Below are positions 11,035 to 24,280 of a stretch of 64,000 nucleotides of DNA, one piece after another. Below the pieces are notes generated by a model. The model was not told where the DNA came from, ran no database searches, and saw only the letters and a program-made list of their open reading frames with translations. Each line of letters begins with the position of its first letter. Position 1 is the first letter of the stretch. The translations under genes and the position numbers were made by a program. The stretch spans positions 124,001 through 188,000 of the forward strand of contig JAUTXW010002190.1 in the NCBI GenBank assembly GCA_030620095.1, in the 5' to 3' direction. Source of the DNA: Kuschelorhynchus macadamiae (lineage: Eukaryota; Arthropoda; Insecta; Coleoptera; Curculionidae).

Positions 11035-12611
11035 TAGGGGGCGCTGCTTGCTGTTACTTCCTTATGGTTCAGCTTGAATAAAACTGTACCAACCTGATGA
11101 TTCAATCTATATGTTATAAAAGATTTATCTATTAGGAGTGTAAGAAGAATTATTACTTAGTCGGGTATTAAATTTCATTTCCGGTTTATCAGGGAACGGC
11201 ACCGAAACAGAATTTTTGTATAAGTTTATCCTCATGGCATTTTGTCAAAGCCGATAGAAGTCTTTCTTCTGATTTCAGAATATATCATATTATAAAACAG
11301 TTTTTTTTTGGTTTTCGCAACTATATATTATCTGAAAATTTCTTAGATATACGTATCTCAACCTCAACATGCAGACTAATCTTCGTAAAGTAGCTTTGAT
11401 ACATAATATTAAAAAATGTATTCTTAGAAAATAAAGTTTAAGTTAAAAATTGAATGGTGGCATGCATCTAAATTTTTTTTGACAATTTGTTTTTTTCATG
11501 TTGGTTAATATCCGTTTTTTTTATTTAGATATCGAAATCGTGGTCAGATTATTATAATTTTCTTAAAAAAATTTCAGTCAGTGTAGACTATTTTATTTGA
11601 ATTGGGTAAAAGCCGAAAAATCATTTTTACAAATAAATATGCAACAAGTGAACTGAATACTTTTAAAAATGTTCCACACATTTCCAAATCCCTTCCAAAA
11701 ATTTGTAAGAATAGGTGTTCCGGTTCTATTCAGTAAGATAATTTATTATCAAGAAATCATGGTTCTTGGGATTAGACCGTGACCAATTGGAACTACTATC
11801 CGACGTTTCGCCTTCGATTGCACGACAGATCTTTAATCCACGAGTTTTTCCTCCAAACGTTTTTTTCCAAGCCGTTAAAACTCTAAATCTAATCGGTTAC
11901 GTTCTGGGCTTCCAAAGGGCCCAATCCGCCACTGGCACACCGGCAGTAATCTTTCCGTAAGTGCTGGAGGTACATTTGTCATCTCGTAATTTGATTTCTC
12001 TTAAATTATGCAGGCTGAACTAACATTTTTAGTTAGAAAATAGCCGCAATTAATTTAGTGGAAAAGCCTCACCGGTATTCTGCGCCCGGAACAGAAATGT
12101 ATTTCGACTTGAAACCTGAAAATATTGGATGGACCTGTTGAGTCTCTGTGGCAATTTGTTTCCCTGATGGGCTCTGTGGTATGAATTACATAGAGCAGTG
12201 AAATATTTTTTACGTGATTTAGCTTCCCTGAATACTGTATAAGAGTTAGGAATTTATCAGAGTGATTTAGATAAGAGGTAATAAAAGCTGACTTTTACAT
12301 ATGGGTTACTTATTTAGTTTTTTGGAATAGTGTCTCTAGTTTATGTTTGCAGATGTACAAGGTGATCCAATGGAGGGGAAAAATGCTGTATATTTTACTT
12401 GTAATAAGACATATAAAAAATGTTAAATAGAAAAGTAAATTGGATTTTTATCAAGAATTTAAATTTATTTTCTAAAAGCTATCAAACAAAATCGTTATTA
12501 TTTTAAATGTAATGACCTACATTTTAATATTATTTTAAAGCTACGGAAAGAACTAGCATATTTTACATTTTTACATGTTTTATGTACAAATATGACCAAA
12601 ATATTTTAGGT
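11035..12611. other. Mostly featureless AT-rich stretch
   Basis: Apart from the ORF at 11766-11960 I see no gene. A decayed hammerhead-like string ('cgaaggcgaaacgtcggata' on the minus strand) lies near 11799-11818. Confidence 0.4.
11766..11960 (+). other. Exon-like ORF of unknown family
   Basis: A 64-codon open stretch in locally GC-richer sequence contains PSIARQIFNPRVFPPNVFF and ends in TGTPAVIFP immediately before 'gtaagt', a good splice-donor match at about 11957-11962. I recognise no domain. It overlaps a decayed hammerhead-like string, so it is more likely retroelement-derived than a host exon. No partner exon was found. Confidence 0.2.
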
Positions 12612-12742
12612 TAAAAAAATCCATGCCTAATAGAAACAAATGAAGCCCATGCTGCTATCTTACTATTTTTTCGGAAAAATTATAAACAAATAAAATAGGA
12701 GTATGGGTTGTATTTGTTTCTATTAGGTATGGATTTTTTCAA
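12612..12742. mobile_element. Short palindromic MITE
   Basis: About 40 bp arms starting 'aaaaaatccatgcctaatag' are repeated in inverse at the right end ('ctattaggtatggatttttt'), with about five mismatches and a ~50 bp centre. It has no coding capacity. Confidence 0.6.
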
Positions 12743-12960
12743 ACGCGTATTTGAAGTTAAGAAAAATTGGATGTTTTATTTAAAATATTTCGAAAATGGT
12801 CATATTTTTATATTTATTTATAAAATATGCCTAATTTAGGTAAAAATTTTTCATTACGCGTGTTTGAAGTTAAAAAATTGATATTTTACCTTAGATATAT
12901 CCAAAAGGGTCATATTTTTACATAGGACATATATTTTTTTTATTTCATGTCCAATATTTT
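12743..12960. repeat. Diverged tandem repeat, ~113 bp unit
   Basis: 'acgcgtatttgaagttaag' near 12744 recurs as 'acgcgtgtttgaagttaaa' near 12856. Both copies are followed by a related 'ggtcatatttttata' or 'gggtcatatttttaca' stretch. Confidence 0.55.
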
Positions 12961-13379
12961 ACCGAAAATACATTTGAATTTTTCATAAAGAACCAAGTTA
13001 AAACATTTTCGTCTCCTTTGGATGATAACGTTATACTTATCGCAACGTATTAAAACATTATCAAATGTAAAGAAATTAAATTAATTTATACAATTTTTAC
13101 TTTTCTTATCCTGCGATAAATGTATAAACAAAAATCGAAAACTTTAAGATACATTTGCCAATTTTTAGTTTTCCTGTGCTAGTAAGAGTAGCGATGAGCG
13201 ATAACAGATTTGACGTATCAACAGGTGATAGTAAATCATCTATATATACATTTTTATCGATTTGTCCATGGTTATCGAAATCTCAAAAACCGATATATCA
13301 ACAACTATTGATAAGTATCTATTGATATATCTATAACTATCAATATATCGATAGTTACCGATAAGTATCGATAGATTTT

Positions 13380-15205
<1,826 letters not shown>

Positions 15206-17340
15206 GCACCACTTTAAATGCTTCCTAAAAACTTAATCCAATTTGGAAAAACCGCCAGAGAATAATCGGTGTACATACAGAAATACATAAGTCGGTGAAA
15301 AATGTGTCCAGTTTCGGTATTTAATTATTTTAAAGGCTAAACATTGAATGCATTGTCCATAGTATTCATTCGGTAAAATACTTCTTACTTATACACACTA
15401 ATATAGGCTTATGAGTCGAGTGAAGCCGGAAAACCATAGGCGGTCCCCCTGAAAACTTTAAAAAGGGCCTTGATTACCAGCGTTCAGGGAACTTAAGTCA
15501 GCAGTTTGTAGCATTATATTTTTCATGAGCTAAATTGTTTCATTTGGTGAACAGTTTAATTCACGCCGATATATATATTAGAAGTAATTTGGGTTGTCTA
15601 TAAGTGGGATTTATAACGTAATATTTAATTTTAGGGTGGAAATGTCGTTTTCTTTATAATTTGTAGATAAATCAAAACAAGTAATTTACTTCATATTTAT
15701 TTTTACGTTGCCATCCAGATAAAATCACAATATTTGCCAATCATTTTAATATTCAAAGCAGGTAAAGGAATTTTATATTTAATATAAACATATCCTTTTG
15801 GTACTCTCAAGTCATGGATTCACGGCGTCGACGTCGGCTTGCGTTTCTACTTTCGGTTTTCAGTTGCAGTGTTGCCGAATCAAGTTAATGATTTTTTTTA
15901 AGTTTCATGGTGAATTTGAATTTGCCGCTTCCTTTCACGAGTCACTTTACTGACTATTTCCATGCTCGACCTTCTTGGTTGGCCAACGGACTTCATCCCT
16001 TGGTATCGTCATTCCGGTTGGTAGTCGAGGTACTTACAACACCTCCATGTGTTGATCCGAAGAAAAATCGGGAATCATCCCGAATATACCCAGTGATTTG
16101 AATTTTTGTTTCTTCGCATGGATTAACTATCTGCTTTATCTGAGAGCTAAAGTAAAGTTTGTGTTTTGGAGAAAACCTGGATTTTTATCCAGCAATCTTT
16201 GGCCATGTCGGAATCAGACGTTTTGGAGTTTTTTTTTTGTATAGTAACTTTGGGATTTAGTTAAGGTAAGCTGCTTATAATAATTTCACATACCTTTTTC
16301 TTCGTTTTGAAAAATGTTATGTATTTCCCAGTTTTCGTTTTTTTTTTTGGAGTACTCATCCATGGTTTTCCCTCTCCTTCTAGAATCCACATGGAAGTCG
16401 ACTCCTAAGTTTTGGCATACCGTACCGTACCGTACCATGAGTTATGAATTATGGTCTTAAAAGAAACGTAATCTGTTGTCCCGCCTAGACTTCTTTATTT
16501 GATCCAGTTCTGTTCGAAGGCTGTTAGTTCCAGACACTGTAACTGTTCCTGTGATTTTGAAGTGATCCTCTTTTGATGTTTTGATGCAGCCCTTGAAGTC
16601 CTGACATCCCTGGAAGGATTTATAAAGGCCAGATAAAATTATTTTATTAATTATCCATTTTTATTTATTTTTTTTTACTACAAGCATTATTTAATATTAT
16701 ACATTTTTACATTTGATTTAAAGTTTAAACGATTTATGCTATTTAAAAGTGAACCAGTTAATTATTATTCTTTCTAACTTTAATTTATGTAACAATAATT
16801 AAAGGTGTTAAAATTATTAATGAGTTATGTGAACTATAGTCGACTATGGAGTTATTTAATTTTCTTTATGAAAATCTTGGCATATTAAATTCCTTTTTTT
16901 TTTATTTAAAATTATTTTATTTAAATTGTACATTTGCTATATAATATATTGTGTCGTCGTAAGTATAGGAAATTTACCTCATATTTTCATTTATCCTACC
17001 CACACTCACCTAATTTTTATTTTAGTTTTTTTTGCTATAGGAACTAGCTTAGGCTAAAGTTTATTTATTTTGGTTTCGCGGTTTTCCTTTATTAAATATA
17101 TAAAAAAAAACAGCGTGGCGCCCTTTTAGTAGTCTATTTGGATTATGTAATGTATTTTTTTTTTAGATTTACTTTTGATTTTAAAAGAACACACAGAAAT
17201 TTAATAATTAAATTCTAATATCTAATATCAAAGTTAACTAAATAAAATTATTTTTCATTTGCCCCCGAACCCATAGTGCTCTCCAGATGAAAAGCTGCCG
17301 TTAGCTGAGGTAAAAAAAAAATAAGGAGTATGATACGCTA
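15206..17340. other. No identifiable gene
   Basis: 15790-16640 is somewhat GC-richer, with a short open stretch at 15907-16101 and 'ccgtaccgtaccgtacc' near 16422. I recognise no domain. The rest is AT-rich and featureless. Confidence 0.4.
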
Positions 17341-17520
17341 CAAGTTAAGATTGCCGATAGATGTCGGTAATCGAAAATTTTATTGTAGCTGATAAATCGA
17401 TAACTCTCGATATATCGATATTTATCAATAATTATTGATAACTATCGATATTTCCTAATCTACCTATTGTTATTCGATAAATCGATAACTTTCGATACAT
17501 CGAAAAAATTTCCTGTCCAT
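17340..17520. repeat. TATCGATA-like repeat tract (third)
   Basis: The same degenerate motif set as at 13190-13870, for example 'gataactatcgatatttcc' near 17427. Confidence 0.55.
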
Positions 17521-17699
17521 ACTTAACGTATCAACGGGACTATTCCAGTGAAGGAACTTTGATATTGAAAATTGATAGATGAGGGGTGTAATAAGCTTCA
17601 AGTCTCAGCCGGTGGTATTGAGTTTTGTGTCGCTTTTCATATTAACTTCTAGATGATTGCCTGTTAATTTATACAAAAACCCCAGAAATTGTTAACATT

Positions 17700-18060
17700 A
17701 TTCAAGAAATTGATAACACTTAGATCAACCTTCGTTCACCTGAAATCAGTTATAAGCAAAACCAACTAGTTTCATGCCTTCTAGGAGCTTCTCTTAATAG
17801 CGAAAATAAGATTTTTTTTGAGGAAATTCATTTTCCACACTTTAGTATACCTGAAATCAGTTACAGACTTTGCTTTGCTTGCCACTATAAACATTTTTCT
17901 GAACATAAAAATGCCAAAATATTTCTGCAGACATTTTTTATTTCGATGAAATTCTTTACACTTTAGAGTACTCGAAATCAGCTACATAAAAAATATTATT
18001 TTCGTTTTTCTTAACATAAAAGCAAAAATGTTTTTGCGGAAATTCCTAATTATTTTGATT
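17700..18060 (+). repeat. ~110-120 bp tandem repeat block, forward
   Basis: At least three diverged units share 'ctgaaatcagttaca'-type text (about 17740, 17851 and 17970), followed by a purine-poor stretch and 'aacataaaaatgc'. Confidence 0.6.
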
Positions 18061-18119
18061 TTCCTAGATATTATAGATATTTTTGATTTTGATTTGATTG
18101 ATTCGCAATATCACCATTT

Positions 18120-18122
<3 letters not shown>

Positions 18123-18189
<67 letters not shown>
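18123..18189. repeat. (TA)n microsatellite
   Basis: A pure TA run of about 67 bp. Confidence 0.95.
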
Positions 18190-18192
<3 letters not shown>

Positions 18193-18278
18193 ACTATATT
18201 CTAAAGTCTGTTTTCTTGGAAGTAGGGTTCAAAATCCAATCCATGTTTTAAAAGTCATTTTATTTTACTGAGGATAAA

Positions 18279-18309
18279 ACGTTTGGGTCACGATGTGACC
18301 TTCATCAGT
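18279..18309 (-). ncRNA. Hammerhead ribozyme-like motif (mutated core)
   Basis: The minus strand reads CTGATGA, then a perfect 6 bp hairpin (GGTCAC ATC GTGACC), then CAAACG. A functional core needs GAAAC, so the first G appears mutated to C. An extra A separates CTGATGA from the stem. It is probably a relic of a Penelope-like element. Confidence 0.35.
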
Positions 18310-18382
18310 CATTATTATTTTCTTTTAAAACATGATACGAACATTAACACCATCCACAATATAAAATTTGTTTCTAAAATTT

Positions 18383-18386
<4 letters not shown>

Positions 18387-18445
<59 letters not shown>
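18387..18445. repeat. (TA)n microsatellite with interruptions
   Basis: A TA run broken once by 'gta' near 18437. Confidence 0.9.
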
Positions 18446-18489
18446 CGACCTACGTTAGGTTTGCTGTAAAGCACCAACAGAATTCCGTG

Positions 18490-18590
18490 CATATACCTAA
18501 CCTAACCTACTTTTAGGTGGATCTATCCCGTTAGGTGTTAGGTTACCCAGGTTCGGCGATAAAATTATCTTTAAAGCCATAAATCATCAT
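18490..18590. repeat. MITE fragment related to 29911-30122
   Basis: 'ggtggatctatcccgttagg' near 18516 matches, in inverse, 'cctaacgggacagatccccc' near 30097, and the similarity continues to 'tttaaagccataa'. It seems to be one end of the same small element. Confidence 0.55.
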
Positions 18591-18769
18591 TTAAGTTACA
18601 AAATCACAATAATTTTTCAGTGAAGAAAAAGTTTAAATATAAATATTTATTTATTTAGGTTAAAAATTGAGGGTTTCCGTAGAGAATTTTTTTTTAAATA
18701 CGGCATTCAGGAGGCTTTATAGAAGTAAAAAAAAAATATTTGGTGGATATATGACATTTCAGCTAAAAT

Positions 18770-19330
18770 TTACAAAATGTCCTCGGAATGGAAATTACGT
18801 ATTTCCGCAGGAACATTTTTATGTTTAGAAAAATGTGTAGAATGCAAAGCAAAAGAAAGTTTCTGTGTAACAGGTTTTAGCTATTTTAGAGTCTGGAAAA
18901 TGGAAATGAAATGAAAAGGGAAATGACGGATTTCCGCAAGATTATGTTTACATTTTTATGTTTAGAATGCAAAGAAAAACAAAGTCTTCATGTTACTGGT
19001 TTCAGGTCTTCTAAAATGCGGAAAATGGAAATGATGCATTTAGGCAGGAAAATTTGTATTTCTTTTTATTAAGGAGGGCTTCTAAAAGGCAACGAAAACA
19101 GATTTTTTTGTATAACTTATTTCGGATTTTCTAAAGTGTACAAAATTTCTCCGGAAAATGGAAACGATAAATTTCCACAGAAACATTTTGGCATTTTATT
19201 GTTTGGAAAAGTGTTTGGAATGAGAGGCAAAGCAAAGTTTTTATGTATCTGATTTCAGGTATTCTAAAATGTGGAAAATGGAAATTATGTATTTCCGCAG
19301 GAAAATTAGGGCTTTCAGACGGCAATGAAT
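18770..19330 (-). repeat. ~120-133 bp tandem repeat block, inverted
   Basis: 'ggaaaatggaaat'-type text recurs near 18896, 19020, 19153 and 19273. In reverse complement the unit matches the block at 17700-18060, so the two blocks face each other across ~700 bp holding two (TA)n tracts, the hammerhead-like relic and a MITE fragment. Confidence 0.6.
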
Positions 19331-19390
19331 TTTTTTTTCAAATAATACATCTCAGTCAAACCTAAGTTGCCTTAAGTTTTTTTACCATTA

Positions 19391-19470
19391 GATAACCTTA
19401 ACGAAACTGCAGTTTTGAACTCCTACTCTCGTTTAAAAATACTGTAAAAAAACAAATGAATGAGAGTTGA
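19391..19470. repeat. Direct repeat, left copy
   Basis: About 80 bp including 'aactgcagttttgaa' and 'actctcgtttaaaaatactg' recur in the same orientation at 24203-24280. Confidence 0.65.
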
Positions 19471-19792
19471 TCATGGAAGATGCGAATTTTATATCATAAT
19501 TTGGTTCACTAAAATTCATAAAGTGATTCCATTAAAATTAAGCGAAATATTCATAATTATGTCGTTGGAAGTTACCTTATTCCATCCTGAACTAAATACA
19601 TAAACGATTAAATCCCATTATAAATGAAGCATCTCGGATTTGTTGAGGGTTCACCACATGTTCTGCAAGACAACAACGTTCAGTAATAGGATTGCAAAGT
19701 GAGTTTATAAATTGTTTGCTAGAATGCAGTAAAGCTGGTAGTATTTATGTAGGTGCAGTCAAAACTAATTTACACAGACAAGTTCAAATATA

Positions 19793-20406
19793 CCAGGGGC
19801 GCCAAACTCAGTGACCTATTAGGAGTAGGTATCTGGAGAACGAATAAATCGTTTAGACTGAAAATTTGGCTCTGGTCGTAGGTGAATATAAACTTTCTTT
19901 TTAAAATATTTTTAATTGTACGGTATTGTCGCTTCTACTTTAAACCAACTAAAACAGTAGCAACATCACTTTTCTAAATATAATGCTCTGTAAAATATTT
20001 TTCCTGAACATTCTATATTATTTGTGTATTGTTTTTCCTACACCTAAATTCAACTATTTTCAAGAATTGACTCTTGCAAATTGCTATGTTTGCCCCTTTG
20101 AAGCCCCGTAACTGCCAAACGCCTTAACTTAGAGCAATATGGATTTCACTTTCCTCTCTTAATTTTTAATGTATCAATTATTCTACATCAAGTTTCAGTT
20201 TGACAGGAAATATCAGAATTTAACATTTTTCCTTAAATTACAAATTAGTGTCAAAATGTTGCCACTAGTTCAGGATAGAAGCGGCAACACCGCAGAATTT
20301 AAGATATTGTAAATAGAAACTTAATGTTCACTTATGACCAGAGCCAAATTTCCAAAGTAATCTATTTATTGGTTGTTCCAGATAATTCGAATAGGCCACC
20401 TTGTAT
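19793..20406. mobile_element. Foldback MITE, mariner-like ends (copy 2)
   Basis: Same family as 2347-3129. The right half contains 'ggatagaagcggcaacaccg', and the left half contains its inverse around 'cggtattgtcgcttctactt'. The arms are more diverged and the right terminus is shorter by about 12 bp. Flanking TA dinucleotides are present. Confidence 0.7.
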
Positions 20407-21416
20407 AAAGAGTGTACCGGGTATGCGAAACTAGTGGCGCATCCGTATAACTTGTTTCGTTTTGAAAATACAGGGTGTCACAGCCGAGAGTGACCCACTG
20501 TAAATGCCAATAACTTATAAACCAGGTTTTCCACCATTCAACTTCTTTTGGTCCAAAGTGTTTTGTAGTAGGTCACAGATTTTTTTTGACACTCATACAG
20601 AGCGAGAGAAAAAAATGCCGTTTTTCAACATAAAAATTCTTAACTATTTTTAATGGAACACCCTGTACATCACATGGTCAAAAAAAAGAGTCGTGTCTAA
20701 GGTATCCGTATACCAATATGCGACGTATATTGTATACATCCATATACTAATATACAGCGGATTTGAAACTGATAACTTTAGGCGAATTAAAACAAAAATC
20801 TTGGTATTTTTATAAACTAATTTTTTATTAGAATTTACAAAGTGATTTGTTCGGGTTTAAAATTTTATTTTCGTTTTGTTCATTTTTGTAATTAAAATAT
20901 TCACTAATTGCGGGAGAAACCACAACATGATTACGTAATTAAAATCTCTCATGTTTGAGAAAATTAAAAATCAAAACATTCCACAGGTGACTATAAAATT
21001 TGAGTGTCACTGTCACTAAATAATTTCGAACAGCATTCGTTCTAAAAAATGATTTACGATTTAATTGAAAAAGCTAATACGGTACTGCTTTATAACGAAT
21101 AAAAATCAGTAATAGTTAAAAGAAGGAGATTTAGAAATCCGTTTTAAAAGCATCCCTCATCCAAAAATAGTATTAAAAAATTGTTCAGAAGAGGAGTTAA
21201 GAAGGTCGAAAAGGACATATTTGATCCAGCTTATCTAAATCGGCATTTAGCTATTTATGAGGTAATAACAAATAATAACCATAGAATATCATTAAGAAAA
21301 ATTCAAATTATGACAGATATCTGCAAAAGTGAGTGCCAAAGTTTTAAAATTATTTCCGAACAAAATTCAGAGTTTTCACAAACTATATCAGCAGGACTAC
21401 GAAAAAAAGCTATTTA

Positions 21417-23195
21417 AAGTCTGTCTCAAAGTATATCGTTTTGGCTTTCGACGGCAATTATCGAAGATACCTGCCGACGGCAATAAATTACCTGACCAGT
21501 AGGTATTGTGGGGCAGACCATCAGGGACGGCCTTTTAAGGTGTTTTAAAAATACAAAGATTAAATATTATATCATGTTTATTTAGGTAAAATATGTATAT
21601 GACACTAAATACATATAAATTATCAAAAATTACTTTACATATAAGTATAGCTTTTATGCTAAATCTAATTCTGTTTCACTCTCAGAGTCATAATTAAAAT
21701 TAATTATAATGGGCTCTATGTTATTTTGTATGTAAAGTACGAATCTTCAACTTTTATAATGTGCTGCACGGAATTTTTCCAGCTCTCAACAGATATATTA
21801 TTAATAACATTTTTAATACAATTTATGACATTGGGACTTAGAGTAGGAGTAACATTTTCTGCTCTCACATTTGATTTGATTTGGTGCCACAAATATTCTA
21901 TGGGGTTAAATATACAATGATACGGAGGAAGCCGTAAAACAGTATGCCCCATCTGTTCAGCTAAACTATCACATACATATTTTTTTTATATCATATGATT
22001 TTAGCACTTCCAAAAGTTGCCCTTTCTTGTAACTGGATTCAAAATAAATATCATTTTGTAACAAATATTCTTGAATTTTAGTTTTTGTACTTGATGAGTT
22101 TGGTACTTTTTGTAGCAGGCGACAGGGATAGCTTGGGTTATCCATTACAATAACACTGGTTTTCGGAATATTTTTTAAAAGATAATTTTGAAACCAGTTT
22201 TCAAAAAGTTCTGCACTAGTATCTTCATGATAGTCCAAGCTAAAATCCTTAATATTCTTCGCAGATAACAGCAAGCAGTTTGGAACAAATCCATCTTCTG
22301 ATCTAGCGTGAATTATGGTGATGCGTTTTCCTTTATTTGAAGGTGCTTTAGTCTAACAGTTTTTACTGGAATCAACCTCCTTTAGATACTCTATCGTGTG
22401 TATCAAACCAAGTTTCATCTAGGTAAATTATACATATATTTTCGGATCGATACTTTTTAATATCCTGAAGGTAATTAAATCTCCAAGTGCGCAATCTGTA
22501 CTATTCCATTACCACTTGTTTTTTGTCTATTTTGCGGTATTTAAATCCCATTTTACAAATAACTCTATGTAGGGTGGCACGGCTAATATTTATATTGGTT
22601 TCATCTTTTTCTAACTTCTTTTTCAGTTTATCCAAAGTAGGGACAATCTGGCTTTGATAAAGAGAATATATTTTCCTTCTTATTATATCTTGTTCACTTA
22701 TTATATCTTGTCCAGACGGTGAGATTGAACATCACTACGTTTTTTTCTTTTATGCAATACTTCACTATTAACAATATCCTTTATCGAGGATACTGGTGTT
22801 TTTGTAAGTAGATAGGTTTCTTTTAAAGCTTCTTGTTTAATGAATCCTCTACTTATTAAACATTCATACACATTTTTCACAAATTGTTTTGCATCTAATG
22901 ACAAGTGATTTCGATGAGGCATAACGGAAAAATCAATGATATACTCGTAAGAAGCATTTTCGAAACGCACAGTAAAGCGGCTCAGTCAACACTGCTATAC
23001 TAACATCAAGCGACACGTAATCGACATTTACTTGGCCCGCCCCTGTTTGGTACCTGAAGTATGAATAAATTATTTATTGATGGGTTTACCCACTAACAAT
23101 AGGTAAGGACAAGAAAATAAAGATAAGAAGCTGGTAAACAGTTTATTGCGTTTGGGTCCGCCAAAAGCCAAGACGATATAAAATGAGACAGACTT
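21417..23195 (-). mobile_element. Nested Tc1/mariner element (DDE spacing ~80)
   Basis: The ends 'aagtctgtctcaaagtatat' (left) and 'aagtctgtctcattttatat' (right, reverse complement) are inverted repeats of about 33 bp, each flanked by TA (21415-21416 and 23196-23197). The 1779 bp element contains a minus-strand transposase pseudogene. It interrupts the transposase of the surrounding element, so it is younger than that element. Confidence 0.88.
21716..22970 (-). pseudogene. Tc1/mariner transposase, DD~80E type
   Basis: The N-terminal helix-turn-helix region reads RGFIKQEALKETYLL and later ISRATLHRVICKMGFKYRK. The first catalytic block is IYLDETWFDT, the second VIVMDNPSY, and the third NPIEYLW after HTVLRLPPYH. 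About 80 residues separate the second aspartate from the glutamate, far more than the 34 of Tc1. This resembles the DD82E (Sailor) group as I remember it. Breaks include an internal TAG, a further stop region near 22350-22370, and a one-base gain in an A-run near 21985 that splits the last two blocks. All three acidic residues are still visible. Confidence 0.82.
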
Positions 23196-23219
23196 TACAT
23201 GCAAAATTTTATCGGACTT

Positions 23220-23256
23220 GTTTAGGACCTACCGTCGCGTCGGGTAGGTCCTAAAC
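23220..23256. repeat. Perfect 14 bp inverted repeat
   Basis: 'gtttaggacctacc' and 'ggtaggtcctaaac' flank a 9 bp loop, exactly where the middle of the transposase is missing. Its origin is unknown; it may be an insertion or repair scar. Confidence 0.75.
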
Positions 23257-24202
23257 AGTACCCATCTGATCATGTCTAATGAGGTTACTTTTGTGTGTAT
23301 GGATGTAACGTTTGAAGCAAGGTGGATAGGGATGGCTGGCCCTATTGAATGGGCACCTTATTCCCCAGACCTCACAATATCAGATTTGATTTTGTGGGGT
23401 TACGTAAAGGACAGATGCTATAATGCAATTCCACAAAATCTTGAACACCTCACGCGAAATATTTGTAGTGTGATTCAAGCAATACCCCAGGACTTGTTAC
23501 AAAACTCGTCCGATAACTTGGCGTTACGATTTCAAAAGTGTGTTGAACAAAATCGACACCACATTCAGCATTTGTTTTAAGTTTTTATTTGATTATCAAA
23601 CATTCAGTTAACAAAAACAAAATTTAGATGTTGAAAAACGGCAATTTTTTTCATTCCCTCTGCAAAAGTAGCACGCCTGGTATAAAGAGTCCGCTGGGAC
23701 ACCCTGTATAGTAATTGTAAAACTGAACATAACGAAAATAAAATTTTAGGCCCAAACAAATCGCTTTGTAATTTGTAATAAAAAATTAGTTTATAAAAAT
23801 ACCAAGATTTTTGTTTTAATTTTTTACTGCTAAGATTATCAGTTTCAAGTCTGCTGTATATTAGTATACGGATTCCTCAGACACCACTCTTTTTTTTTTG
23901 GACGTTGTGATGTACAGGGTGTTCCATTAAAAATAGTTAAGAATTTTGAGGTTTTCCTCTCGCTCTGTATGAGTGTCAAAAAATACGACCAACTAAAATA
24001 AACTTTGGACCAAAAGACGTAGAATGGTGCAAACCGTAGATAGCTGCAGGCCTGGTTTAAAAGTTATAGGCATTTAAAATGGGTCACTCTAGGCTGGGAC
24101 AACACCTTGTATTGAAATACAATTCTGGGAGTTTAAATGTTATACTTTTTTTGCTAACAGCACATTTTATGTTACATGTTAAATTCATCTATTCTCATAG
24201 AT

Positions 24203-24280
24203 AATCTTAACAAAACTGCAGTTTTGAAATCTTACTCTCGTTTAAAAATACTGTGAAAAACAAATGAATGAAAGTTAATT
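24203..24280. repeat. Direct repeat, right copy
   Basis: Second copy of 19391-19470, with differences at about one position in ten. The pair brackets a MITE and the composite element at 20471-24109. Confidence 0.65.

Larger units (their letters stand above)
21050..23580 (+). pseudogene. Mariner-like transposase, split by insertion
   Basis: The N-terminal part starts near 21050 and has stops. 21181-21414 is an open piece with YEVITNNNHRISLRKIQIM, the second helix-turn-helix region. The frame is cut at a TA by the element at 21417-23195. After the insertion only the C-terminal part remains: 23320-23577 reads GPIEWAPYSPDLTISDLILW and ends HHIQHLF. The third catalytic aspartate block (SPDLTxSD) is intact, but the first two acidic blocks are missing. 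A 14 bp hairpin (23220-23256) sits at the junction where they should be. It is a dead gene. Confidence 0.8.
20471..24109 (+). mobile_element. Mariner-like element with nested Tc1/mariner insertion
   Basis: The ends 'cagggtgtcacagccgagag' (left) and 'caaggtgttgtcccagccta' (right, reverse complement) sit next to TA dinucleotides (20469-20470 and 24110-24111). The arms match, with gaps, for about 400 bp, to roughly 20898 and 23712. The interior carries a broken plus-strand transposase and a complete inserted element at 21417-23195. Just inside the right arm a second terminus-like string 'gggacaccctg' (23697-23707) followed by TA suggests an older 3' end. Confidence 0.85.

Noticed and set aside
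16422..16438. 'ccgtaccgtaccgtacc' as a telomere-like repeat
   Set aside because: Only three units of a 5-mer that differs from insect TTAGG; too short to be meaningful.
18283..18516. Plus-strand open frame across 18.3-18.5 kb
   Set aside because: It is mostly a (TA)n translation joined to the sequence of a hammerhead-like relic and a MITE end.
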